Source of the DNA: Betaproteobacteria bacterium HGW-Betaproteobacteria-2
Lineage (GTDB): Bacteria > Pseudomonadota > Gammaproteobacteria > Burkholderiales > Methylophilaceae
Direction: 5' to 3'
Length of the DNA: 11,107 nt
Assembly: GCA_002842255.1 (NCBI GenBank)
Contig: PHCM01000033.1
Location: 1 to 11,107, forward strand
The notes under the pieces are model-generated. The model was given only the letters and a program-made list of their open reading frames with translations, was not told the DNA's origin and made no database searches. The translations under genes were made by a program, and so were the position numbers. Shown in pieces: positions 1 to 6,546 of this stretch (within the stretch, counting starts at the first letter, position 1; every line of letters starts with the position of its first letter).

Positions 1-22
1 AATATTTAAAAGGGGTATTTAG

Positions 23-259
23 ATGTCTGACATCGAACAACGCGTTAAGAAAATCGTTGCTGAGCAACTGGGTGCAAATGAGGCTGATGTGAAGAACACT
101 TCCTCTTTCGTGGATGACTTGGGTGCCGACTCATTGGATACAGTTGAATTGGTCATGGCTCTGGAAGAAGAGTTTGATTGCGAAATCCCGGATGAAGAAG
201 CCGAAAAGATCACTAACGTACAACAAGCAATTGACTACGTTACAGCTAACTTGAAGTAA
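23..259 (+). CDS. acpP: Acyl carrier protein
   Basis: A 78-residue acidic protein, the normal size for bacterial ACP. It carries growing acyl chains on a 4'-phosphopantetheine arm during cytosolic type II fatty acid synthesis, and also supplies lipid A, phospholipid and lipoate pathways. The arm attaches to the serine of the DSL motif in GADSLDTVE, here Ser37 counting the initiator Met, at the start of acidic helix II ([14 protein letters not shown]), which docks partner enzymes. The start is supported by an AGGGG ribosome site at 11-15, 7 nt before the ATG. The fabF gene follows after 62 nt, the classic order; fabG and fabD would be expected just before the window. No odd residues are seen. 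Confidence 0.98.
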   Translation: MSDIEQRVKKIVAEQLGANEADVKNTSSFVDDLGADSLDTVELVMALEEEFDCEIPDEEAEKITNVQQAIDYVTANLK

Positions 260-285
260 GCCCCGGCACTTTAACCCATTGAAAA

Positions 286-311
286 TTAAGAGCGCTTCCA
301 GGCGCTCTTAA
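286..311 (+). terminator. Perfect hairpin between acpP and fabF (attenuator or processing site)
   Basis: TTAAGAGCGC (286-295) and GCGCTCTTAA (302-311) form a perfect 10-bp stem with a 6-nt loop, TTCCAG. No run of T follows, only TTAACATATAG, so it is not a standard intrinsic terminator. It could be a weak terminator, a 3' stabiliser of the abundant acpP message or an RNase processing site. The stem ends 10 nt before the fabF start codon. The structure is seen directly; the role is inferred. Confidence 0.5.
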
Positions 312-321
312 CATATAGAGC

Positions 322-1554
322 ATGCAAAAACGAAGAATTGTAGTCACAGGTCTGGGCGTCGTGTCACCGGTTGGTATTGGTGTCGAGACATCCTGGTCCA
401 ATCTTGTCGCCGGCAAGTCCGGTATCACCAGAATCAGCAAGTTCGATCCAAGCAACTTCGCTTCCCAGATTGCAGGTGAAGTGAAGGATTTCGATGTTTC
501 GCAATATCTGCCGGCAAAAGAGGCCCGTCGTATGGATGTTTTCATCCAGTACGGTCTGGCGGCAGCAATCGAGGCAGTCAAGGATTCAGGCATTGTTGCT
601 ACTGAAGAAAACGCCGAACGTATCGGTGTTTCCATCGGTTCCGGGATCGGTGGCCTGCGCTTGATTGAGGAAACCAACGACACCTATGACGAAGGCGGTC
701 CACGCAAGATATCGCCGTTCTTCATTCCAGGTACGATCATCAATATGATCTCGGGCAACCTGTCCATCATGTATGGCTTCAAGGGCCCCAATGTCTCCAT
801 CGTCACGGCTTGTACGACCGGCACCCATTCCATCGGCGACGCTGCCCGTATGATCGAGTACGGCGATGCGGATGTCATGATCGCTGGCGGTGCAGAAGCA
901 GCTATCACGGAACTGTCCGTAGGCGGCTTTGCCGCTGCTCGTGCGCTTTCCACCCGTAATGACGATCCGGCCACATCAAGCCGTCCGTGGGACAAGGACC
1001 GTGATGGCTTCGTCATCGGTGAAGGTGCCGGTGTCATGGTGCTGGAAGAATATGAATCAGCCAAAAAACGTGGTGCCAAGATCTATGCCGAACTGGTGGG
1101 TTACGGCATGAGCGCTGATGCCTATCACATGACCGCACCTAACATGGACGGCCCGCGCCGCTCCATGCGTAATGCCATGCAAAATGCCGGTATCAATCCT
1201 GATCAGGTACAGTTCATCAATGCACACGGCACCTCGACACCCTTAGGTGATGCCAACGAAACCAATGCCATCAAGGCTGCTTTCGGCGACCATGCCAAGA
1301 ATCTGGTGGTCAATTCCACCAAATCCATGACCGGCCATTTGCTTGGCGGGGCAGGTGGCTTGGAGTCCGTGTTTACGGTGCTATCCATTCACAATCAGGT
1401 ATCGCCGCCGACCATCAACATATTCAACCAGGATCCGGAATGCGATCTCGATTTCTGCGCCAACACCGCGCGTGATATGAAGATTGAATATGCACTGAAA
1501 AACAATTTCGGCTTTGGTGGTACGAACGGCAGCTTGGTGTTCAGGAAAATCTAA
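322..1554 (+). CDS. fabF: 3-oxoacyl-[acyl-carrier-protein] synthase II (KAS II)
   Basis: A 410-residue condensing enzyme of full family length. It joins malonyl-ACP to an acyl-ACP with release of CO2, extending fatty acids in the cytosol, and in this family it is responsible for converting C16:1 to C18:1. The thiolase-fold Cys-His-His triad is complete: Cys164 in VTACTTG, His302 in NAHGTST and His339 in KSMTGHL. The C-terminal glycine loop GFGGTN is at 397-402. The start [15 protein letters not shown] is typical of FabF and fixes the ATG at 322. There is no proper Shine-Dalgarno sequence: only GAG lies 1 nt before the ATG, and a hairpin occupies the region just upstream. It is probably cotranscribed with acpP. 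Confidence 0.98.
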   Translation: MQKRRIVVTGLGVVSPVGIGVETSWSNLVAGKSGITRISKFDPSNFASQIAGEVKDFDVSQYLPAKEARRMDVFIQYGLAAAIEAVKDSGIVATEENAERIGVSIGSGIGGLRLIEETNDTYDEGGPRKISPFFIPGTIINMISGNLSIMYGFKGPNVSIVTACTTGTHSIGDAARMIEYGDADVMIAGGAEAAITELSVGGFAAARALSTRNDDPATSSRPWDKDRDGFVIGEGAGVMVLEEYESAKKRGAKIYAELVGYGMSADAYHMTAPNMDGPRRSMRNAMQNAGINPDQVQFINAHGTSTPLGDANETNAIKAAFGDHAKNLVVNSTKSMTGHLLGGAGGLESVFTVLSIHNQVSPPTINIFNQDPECDLDFCANTARDMKIEYALKNNFGFGGTNGSLVFRKI

Positions 1555-1613
1555 TTCCTTTGCAGTGAACAACTTAGCTGCTGATGCTTCAAAGCAGTCT
1601 TAAAAATCGTTGC

Positions 1614-1622
1614 TTATGCACA
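1614..1622 (+). promoter_or_regulatory. DnaA-box match (TTATGCACA)
   Basis: TTATGCACA fits the relaxed DnaA-box consensus TTWTNCACA exactly. A single box has about an even chance of occurring randomly in a window of this size, so its value depends on the box cluster about 160 bp downstream and the IHF match between them. Confidence 0.3.
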
Positions 1623-1678
1623 GTTTTGATGCATGTGACAATCTGATGTACGGTTTAACGGTTGTTTTAATGGTGTTT

Positions 1679-1706
1679 TTTACAAGTTATTGATTATTAA
1701 TAAATT
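1679..1706 (+). promoter_or_regulatory. Candidate sigma70 promoter for the pabC operon
   Basis: TTTACA (1679-1684, 5 of 6 against TTGACA) and TAAATT (1701-1706, 4 of 6 against TATAAT) are separated by 16 nt. Transcription would begin near 1713. The site lies in an AT-rich stretch where weak matches are easy to find, so the call is tentative. It lies upstream of the strong terminator at 1779-1821, so transcripts would have to pass that terminator to reach pabC. Confidence 0.3.
1683..1695 (-). promoter_or_regulatory. IHF consensus match
   Basis: The bottom strand reads AATCAATAACTTG, a perfect match to the IHF consensus WATCAANNNNTTR. It overlaps the -35 box and spacer of the candidate promoter and is followed by a DNA-bending A tract near 1733-1741. 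Such a match could arise by chance in AT-rich DNA. Confidence 0.3.
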
Positions 1707-1778
1707 ATTATTTGTTCAAAATCTAATCACCATAAAAAAAAGCTAATAAGTCTGGTAACTTAGCAACGTTATTCGAAG

Positions 1779-1821
1779 CTCATCCACAAAACTATCCACA
1801 GGTTTTGTGGATGAGTTTTTT
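1779..1821 (+). terminator. Strong intrinsic terminator downstream of fabF
   Basis: CTCATCCACAAAAC (1779-1792) and GTTTTGTGGATGAG (1802-1815) form a perfect 14-bp stem with a 9-nt loop, TATCCACAG, followed at once by six T (1816-1821). Two A-T pairs and one G-T pair can extend the stem into the T-tract. The T-tract is only on the plus-strand side, so it acts in the plus direction. It can end the acpP-fabF transcript 225 nt past the fabF stop and could also work as an attenuator for the genes that follow. Confidence 0.85.
1780..1814. promoter_or_regulatory. Cluster of three DnaA-box-like 9-mers with 12-bp spacing
   Basis: TCATCCACA (1780-1788), CTATCCACA (1792-1800) and inverted TGTGGATGA (1806-1814) each differ from TTATCCACA at one position. 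Their shared ATCCACA cores begin at 1782, 1794 and, inverted, 1806, exactly 12 bp apart. They overlap the terminator hairpin, so the first and third are not independent observations. DnaA binding is an inference. Confidence 0.3.
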
Positions 1822-1918
1822 GAATATCGCGAATTCAGAAAAACTCAAGTCTTTATCCCCTCAGCTACTTGCTTTAGGATGGCACCTTCATGTCCAGAAG
1901 AACAAATCAGGCTGTTTG

Positions 1919-2746
1919 ATGACGATAAACGCAAAACCGGAATACCTGATCAATGGCGACAAGGATGGCTGCTTATCTCCGCTGGATCGTGGTTACGCCT
2001 ATGGTGACGGCGTTTTCCGTACGCTGGTAGTTAACAATGGTCGTCCGCAGCATTGGGCATGGCATTACGCCAGGTTGCTGCATGACTGTAATGTGCTTGG
2101 CATCGTTTGCCCCAGCGCCTCCGTGTTGCAGCATGATCTTGAGCAGCTGTTTGCCGACCATTCTGGAATGGCTGTTGCCAAAATCATCGTGACACGCGGC
2201 GATGGGGTCAGAGGGTATTCGATGCCGCCGCTGGCACAACCGACCAGGGTCGTCATCAAGTCGGCATTCCCCGAGCTATCCCCGGATCACTTTGAACATG
2301 GCGTGCGCCTGCATCAATGCCAATTGCGGCTTGGATTTCAGCCGGCGCTCGCTGGCATCAAGCATCTCAATCGTCTGGAAAATATCATGGCGCGCGCCGA
2401 ATGGTCGGACAACGCCATTGCCGATGGCCTGCTGCTGGATATCGAAGACAATGTGATCGAATGCACCATGAGCAACCTTTTCGCCCGTTATGGTCGAATA
2501 TTGCGTACACCCGACCTGACACGTTGCGGTGTCGCCGGCGTCACCCGGCAACGGCTGCTGGAGATTGCTCCGGATCTGGGATATGGGGTCGAGGTATCCG
2601 ATATCCCCTTCAGCAAGCTGCTGGAAGCCGATGAGGTGCTGATCTGCAACAGCATCTTTGGTGTCTGGCAGGTCCTGGAAGTCGGCCAAAAACAATGGCC
2701 ACAACAGGCACTGGCTGCTCAATTAAGAAAACTTCTACAGGAATAG
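1919..2746 (+). CDS. pabC: Aminodeoxychorismate lyase
   Basis: A 275-residue fold-type IV PLP enzyme. It converts 4-amino-4-deoxychorismate to p-aminobenzoate and pyruvate, a cytosolic step of folate synthesis. Diagnostic parts are the N-terminal LSPLDRGYAYGDGVFRTL, the PLP lysine Lys148 in IKHLNRLENI, and the cofactor-binding EC-TMSNLF segment near 181-187. The frame stays open upstream to a TTG at 1805, but that extension begins inside the terminator stem. The ATG at 1919, with a weak CAGG site 7 nt upstream, gives the usual family length of about 270 residues. Branched-chain or D-amino acid aminotransferases share the fold, but the KHLNRLEN motif and the mltG neighbour favour PabC. It is the first gene of the downstream operon. 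Confidence 0.93.
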   Translation: MTINAKPEYLINGDKDGCLSPLDRGYAYGDGVFRTLVVNNGRPQHWAWHYARLLHDCNVLGIVCPSASVLQHDLEQLFADHSGMAVAKIIVTRGDGVRGYSMPPLAQPTRVVIKSAFPELSPDHFEHGVRLHQCQLRLGFQPALAGIKHLNRLENIMARAEWSDNAIADGLLLDIEDNVIECTMSNLFARYGRILRTPDLTRCGVAGVTRQRLLEIAPDLGYGVEVSDIPFSKLLEADEVLICNSIFGVWQVLEVGQKQWPQQALAAQLRKLLQE

Positions 2747-2747
2747 C

Positions 2748-3755
2748 ATGCGTTTAATCAACAGGTTGGTGTTTCTCATTGTGCTGGTTGCGCTGATGTT
2801 CGCCGGCTGGATGGTCTATTTTGCTACCACTCCCGTTACCCTGCAGGAGGAAGTGGTAGAGGTGGATATCCGGGCTGGCAGCAGCTTGCGTAGCGTCTCG
2901 GAACAATTGGCTAAGCAGGGCGTGCTATCCCAGCCCAAAAGTTTTACCTTGATGGTCAGGATGATGGGAATGGCAGGAGATGTGAAGGCGGGCAACTATC
3001 TGATAGAGAATGGCATTACGCCGTATGACCTGTTCATGACTATCACTGCTGGAAAAACCACTCAGGCCGGCATTACCTTCATCGAGGGCTGGACCTTCGC
3101 CCAGATGCGCCAGTCCATGATGCAAAACGACGCGATCCGGCATCTTTCGATTTCTTACACCGATCAGCAGATTCTCGAAAGCATCGGTGCCACTGAATCG
3201 CATCCCGAGGGGCTGTTTTTCCCTGACACCTATTATTTCAGCAAAGGCATGAGTGACCTGGAAATCCTCAAGCGTGCCTATCACGCCATGCAATCCAGAC
3301 TGGATGAGGCCTGGGCGCAAAGGGAAGCCGGCTTGCCCTACAAGACACCTTATGAAGCCCTGATCATGGCCTCCATTATTGAAAAGGAAACGGGCAGGGC
3401 GGATGAGCGCAAGACCATCGCCGGCGTATTTGCTAACCGCATGCGCATCGGCATGCGGTTACAGACGGATCCTACCGTCATTTACGGCATGGGTGAACGT
3501 TTCGACGGCAATATCCGCAGAAAGGATTTGCAGGCCGATACGCCTTACAATACCTATACCAGAAGCGGTTTGCCGCCGACTCCGATCGCCATGCCAGGAC
3601 TGGCCTCGATCGAAGCAGCACTGCATCCGGCCAAGACTCGGGCGCTATATTTCGTCGGCAAGGGTGATGGCAGTCATGCGTTTTCAAATTCGCTGGCAGA
3701 GCATAATCGGGCAGTCGTCAAATATCAGCTAAGAAGAGGTCAGGGTGCGCGGTAA
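2748..3755 (+). CDS. mltG: Endolytic murein transglycosylase MltG
   Basis: A 335-residue inner-membrane protein (YceG family) that cleaves nascent peptidoglycan glycan strands within the chain and is thought to set strand length by ending polymerisation. One N-terminal membrane helix spans about residues 7-27. A LysM-like segment follows (about 38-90), and the catalytic domain lies in the periplasm. The catalytic glutamate is Glu212 in ASIIEKETG, followed by the conserved [18 protein letters not shown] block (230-247) and a late [13 protein letters not shown] motif. It starts 1 nt after pabC, with AGGA at 2739-2742 inside the pabC end, so translation is probably coupled. Its 3' end overlaps tmk by 11 nt. 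An unusual perfect hairpin lies in its coding sequence at 3434-3461. Confidence 0.96.
   Translation: MRLINRLVFLIVLVALMFAGWMVYFATTPVTLQEEVVEVDIRAGSSLRSVSEQLAKQGVLSQPKSFTLMVRMMGMAGDVKAGNYLIENGITPYDLFMTITAGKTTQAGITFIEGWTFAQMRQSMMQNDAIRHLSISYTDQQILESIGATESHPEGLFFPDTYYFSKGMSDLEILKRAYHAMQSRLDEAWAQREAGLPYKTPYEALIMASIIEKETGRADERKTIAGVFANRMRIGMRLQTDPTVIYGMGERFDGNIRRKDLQADTPYNTYTRSGLPPTPIAMPGLASIEAALHPAKTRALYFVGKGDGSHAFSNSLAEHNRAVVKYQLRRGQGAR
3434..3461 (+). repeat. Perfect 11-bp inverted repeat inside mltG
   Basis: TAACCGCATGC (3434-3444) and GCATGCGGTTA (3451-3461) pair without mismatch around a 6-nt loop, GCATCG. The DNA encodes the conserved NRMRIGMRL region, whose arginine and methionine codons partly create the symmetry. 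No T-tract follows, so it is not a terminator. Confidence 0.7.
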
Positions 3756-4350
3756 ATTCATTACGTTGGAAGGCATGGACGGGGCAGGCAAGAGCACGCA
3801 CATCCCGACGATCATCGCGGCATTGCAGGCTAAGGGTTTGCAAGTCGTCAACACACGTGAGCCGGGCGGCACAGCCTTGGGCGAGAGTTTGCGTGATCTG
3901 TTGCTGCATCAATCCATGCATGCTGAGACAGAAGCCCTCCTCATGTTCGCGGCACGGCGGGAACATATTGCACAAGTGATCGAGCCGGCGCTGGCAAATG
4001 GATCATATGTCGTTTCAGATCGCTTCTCTGACGCGAGTTTTGCCTACCAGTCCGGAGGCCGTGGCGTGCCCGCCGAGAAAATCGAGCAGCTTGAAGCCTG
4101 GGTACATGCAGACCTGCAGCCGGACCTGACCATATTGTTCGATGTACCGGTGGAAGTGAGCGTCGCCCGTCTGGCCGGTGCACGCAGCCCGGACAAGTTC
4201 GAACAGCAGGATGCAGCGTTCTTTACCCGCATCAGGAATGCCTATTTACAGCGTGCAGAGGCGTCACCTGAACGTTTTCGCGTGATCAATGGCAATCAGC
4301 CGATCGAAAAAGTTGAGCAAGCCCTGATGCAGATCATTGCGAGTCTCTAG
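3745..4350 (+). CDS. tmk: Thymidylate kinase (dTMP kinase)
   Basis: A 201-residue P-loop kinase that phosphorylates dTMP to dTDP with ATP, an essential cytosolic step for dTTP supply. The Walker A loop is [10 protein letters not shown] (9-18), the DR motif is DRF at 92-94 followed by SDASFAYQ, and the LID region is around 141-156 ([16 protein letters not shown]). An arginine-bearing LID with no basic residue in the P-loop fits the E. coli-like type II enzyme. The start is a GTG at 3745 with AGAGG at 3734-3738, inside the end of mltG, an 11-nt overlap. This start gives the usual RGKFITLEG opening. It sits directly before holB as in E. coli and Pseudomonas, pairing precursor supply with the replisome. 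Confidence 0.97.
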   Translation: MRGKFITLEGMDGAGKSTHIPTIIAALQAKGLQVVNTREPGGTALGESLRDLLLHQSMHAETEALLMFAARREHIAQVIEPALANGSYVVSDRFSDASFAYQSGGRGVPAEKIEQLEAWVHADLQPDLTILFDVPVEVSVARLAGARSPDKFEQQDAAFFTRIRNAYLQRAEASPERFRVINGNQPIEKVEQALMQIIASL

Positions 4351-4354
4351 CACC

Positions 4355-5359
4355 ATGTCCGTCTATCCATGGCAATCCGCAATATTGGCCAGAATATCAA
4401 GCCAGCGTGCGCGCTTGCCCCATGCGCTGCTGCTGCATGGCAATAGCGGCATAGGCAAATTCGATTTTGCCCAAAGTCTGGCCCAGTCGCTTTTATGTCT
4501 TTCACCGCATGCAGACGGCGAACCCTGCGGTACCTGCGCCAGCTGCAGCTGGTATGCGCAGGGCAACCATCCGGATTTTCGCTTGCTGACACCAGAACAG
4601 GATACGGATACCGAGTCCGAGGCTTCAACCTCAAAGAAAACGACGAAAAAGAGCCAGCAGATCAGCGTCGCGCAAGTGCGTGAACTGGCTGAATTCCTTT
4701 CCCTGTCGAGTCATCAGAGCAGTGGCCTGAGAATCGTGCTGATACATCCGGCGGAGGCACTGAACGCAGCTTCCGCCAATGCGCTGTTGAAGATGCTGGA
4801 AGAACCGCCAGAAGGCGTAGTTTTCATTCTGGTAAGCCATCAGCTCAAACGCTTGCTGCCCACCATCATCAGTCGCTGTCACAAGATCGATATGCCGATG
4901 CCGGAAAAATCCGTTGCGCTGGCCTGGCTGCAACAACAAGGTTTGGCCGACGCCGCAGCTCGCCTGGACTATGCCGGCGGCGCGCCATTGAGCGTCATGA
5001 GGACGCTGGAGCAGGGTGTCAGCAGCTTCAATTCCGAATTATTCCTGCAAGGACGGAAACTGGACCCCTTCATTGCGGCATCCGCGGCGGTAACACAAGG
5101 TATGGAACTGGCGATCGACAGTTTGCAGAAATGGGCTTTTGACCTCTTGTCATGCCTGCTGGTAGGCAAAGTGCGCTATCACAATCAGCATGCCGATGCT
5201 TTGCAAGCGCTGGTCAAAGGCGTAGACTTGGGCCTGTTGCTGGAGTTTCAACGCAAGCTGAACGAGGCAAAGAGAAGCGCTCAGCACCCGTTGAATAATG
5301 AATTGCAGCTTGAAGCAATTTTTCTCAATTACACGCAATTGTTCATGAAAAAGAATTGA
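4355..5359 (+). CDS. holB: DNA polymerase III subunit delta-prime
   Basis: A 334-residue clamp-loader subunit, the same length as E. coli HolB. With delta and tau/gamma it opens the beta clamp and places it on primed DNA. The AAA+ P-loop is GNSGIGK (29-35), with Phe36 where an ATPase would have Ser or Thr, so hydrolysis is doubtful. Zinc-site cysteines are Cys48, Cys58, Cys61 and Cys64. The ANALLKMLEEPPEG block is at 141-154 and the SRC motif at 173-175 holds the arginine-finger residue Arg174. A charged, low-complexity insert (about 81-103) separates the zinc module from the next strand. The frame is open from a TTG at 4337, but the ATG 4 nt after the tmk stop gives the usual PWQ start. Confidence 0.95.
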   Translation: MSVYPWQSAILARISSQRARLPHALLLHGNSGIGKFDFAQSLAQSLLCLSPHADGEPCGTCASCSWYAQGNHPDFRLLTPEQDTDTESEASTSKKTTKKSQQISVAQVRELAEFLSLSSHQSSGLRIVLIHPAEALNAASANALLKMLEEPPEGVVFILVSHQLKRLLPTIISRCHKIDMPMPEKSVALAWLQQQGLADAAARLDYAGGAPLSVMRTLEQGVSSFNSELFLQGRKLDPFIAASAAVTQGMELAIDSLQKWAFDLLSCLLVGKVRYHNQHADALQALVKGVDLGLLLEFQRKLNEAKRSAQHPLNNELQLEAIFLNYTQLFMKKN

Positions 5360-5368
5360 TCGAATACC

Positions 5369-5749
5369 ATGTCCGCATTGCCACCTGAACAGTCGTCAGC
5401 CGCAAATTCCGCTCCCAAGCCTGGTGTGCTTTCGCTCGCCATCAAGGAAAAGGCGGCGCTTTATGCTTCCTACATGCCGTTCGTGAAGGGGGGCGGACTC
5501 TTTATCCCGACCAACAAGAGCTTCAAGATCGGTGATGAAGTCTTCATGCTGCTAAGCTTGCTGGATGATCCGACAAAACTGAAGGTCGTCGGTAACGTAA
5601 TCTGGCTTACACCAGTCACCCAAGGCAATCGTCCGCAAGGCATAGGGGTGCAATTGAGTGAAAAGGATGGCGGTCTTGAAGCCAAGAACAAGATCGAAGC
5701 CTTGCTTGGTGGGGCACTTAAATCAGGCAAACCCACTCATACGATGTAA
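5369..5749 (+). CDS. pilZ: Type IV pilus assembly protein PilZ
   Basis: A 126-residue single-domain PilZ protein. In Pseudomonas and Xanthomonas the PilZ encoded beside holB is needed for type IV pilus assembly and acts through the PilB extension ATPase and FimX. Conserved parts are YMPFVKGGGLFIPT (35-48), the GDEVFMLLSLLDDP strand region (55-68), GNVIWLTP (75-82) and PQGIGVQLS (89-97). The RxxxR motif that binds cyclic di-GMP in canonical PilZ domains is absent, as in founding PilZ, so this is probably a protein-protein interaction module, not a direct cyclic di-GMP receptor. It follows holB by 9 nt with no clear Shine-Dalgarno sequence, suggesting coupled translation. It implies that pilus genes exist elsewhere in the genome. 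Confidence 0.93.
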   Translation: MSALPPEQSSAANSAPKPGVLSLAIKEKAALYASYMPFVKGGGLFIPTNKSFKIGDEVFMLLSLLDDPTKLKVVGNVIWLTPVTQGNRPQGIGVQLSEKDGGLEAKNKIEALLGGALKSGKPTHTM

Positions 5750-5769
5750 TCAACCTTTAAAGTAGTTCC

Positions 5770-6546
5770 ATGCTTGTAGATTCGCACTGCCACCTCAATT
5801 TCCCTGAGCTTGCCAACAACATGCCGGACATCCGCGAGGCCATGACCTCGCATCAGGTCGGCCATGCCTTGTGCATTTCGGTCAATCTGCGCGAATACCC
5901 GCAAGTACTGGCCGTTGCCGATGCCTATGACAATTTTTATGCGACGGTTGGCGTACATCCGGACTATGAAGACGAACCGCCGCTGAGTGTCGAGCAATTG
6001 GTGGAACTTGCCAGAAACCCCAAGGTAATCGGCATCGGAGAGACCGGTCTGGATTATTATCGCCTGACCGGGGACCTTGAATGGCAACGCGAGCGTTTTC
6101 ATACGCATATCCGCGCCGCCATAGCTGTCGACAAGCCGCTGATCATCCATACTAGGGCTGCAGCTGACGATACCTTGCGTATCATGCGGGAAGAAAATGC
6201 CAGTCAGGTGGGCGGTGTCATGCATTGCTTCACAGAAAGCCTGGATGTGGCATTGCAAGCCATTGAAATGGGTTTTTATATCTCCTTTTCCGGCATCGTC
6301 ACTTTCAAGAATGCCGTCGCCTTGAAGCAAGTGGCCAGGCAGATTCCCCTTGACCGCATCCTGGTGGAAACCGATTCTCCATACCTGGCACCGGTTCCTT
6401 ACCGCGGCAAGACCAATCAGCCAGCCTATGTAAAGTACGTGGCCGAAGAGGTCGCCAGCCTGCGTGGCATCGACTATGAAACTCTGGCAGAAGCCACGAC
6501 CGAGAACTTCTTCCGCCTGTTCCGGCACGCGAAACGATGCAACTGA
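5770..6546 (+). CDS. tatD: TatD-family metal-dependent hydrolase (DNase, YcfH-like)
   Basis: A 258-residue TIM-barrel amidohydrolase-superfamily protein. TatD enzymes are cytosolic Mg2+-dependent 3'-5' exonucleases linked to repair and DNA turnover. The gene next to holB in E. coli is the paralogue ycfH, so the exact subtype is uncertain. All metal ligands are present: His6 and His8 in DSHCHL, Glu91 in GIGETGLDYY, His127 in IIHTRAA, His152 in MHCFTES and Asp202 in ETDSPYLAP. The length is normal. It lies 20 nt after pilZ, and its last 10 nt overlap the next gene, which suggests coupled translation with that hydrolase. Confidence 0.93.
   Translation: MLVDSHCHLNFPELANNMPDIREAMTSHQVGHALCISVNLREYPQVLAVADAYDNFYATVGVHPDYEDEPPLSVEQLVELARNPKVIGIGETGLDYYRLTGDLEWQRERFHTHIRAAIAVDKPLIIHTRAAADDTLRIMREENASQVGGVMHCFTESLDVALQAIEMGFYISFSGIVTFKNAVALKQVARQIPLDRILVETDSPYLAPVPYRGKTNQPAYVKYVAEEVASLRGIDYETLAEATTENFFRLFRHAKRCN

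Larger units (their letters stand above)
1555..1918. other. Gene-free intergenic region between fabF and pabC
   Basis: No convincing gene is present. The stretch 1681-1740 has 51 A/T in 60 bases. It holds a candidate promoter, one perfect IHF consensus match, a consensus-type DnaA box and a 36-bp palindromic cluster of three near-DnaA boxes that is also an intrinsic terminator. No strong promoter is seen between the terminator and pabC. The whole is an unusually large break in an otherwise tightly packed gene cluster. Confidence 0.8.

Noticed and set aside
1616..1693. A 25-codon ATG reading frame with a hydrophobic C-terminal half (possible small membrane protein)
   Set aside because: It has no Shine-Dalgarno sequence, lies in AT-rich non-coding DNA and overlaps the candidate promoter and IHF site; hydrophobic codons are expected in T-rich DNA.
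1805..1918. N-terminal extension of pabC from TTG 1805 or ATG 1811
   Set aside because: Both codons lie inside the terminator stem with no ribosome site, and the extra residues do not resemble PabC. ATG 1919 gives the normal length.
1807..2007. GTG-started frame of 66 codons overlapping the start of pabC
   Set aside because: Its second half is pabC read in another frame, and the start is within the terminator hairpin.
5737..6528. Long minus-strand frame of 263 codons
   Set aside because: It is antisense to tatD, whose complete metal-site motifs prove the plus strand is coding; no ribosome site or recognisable domain.
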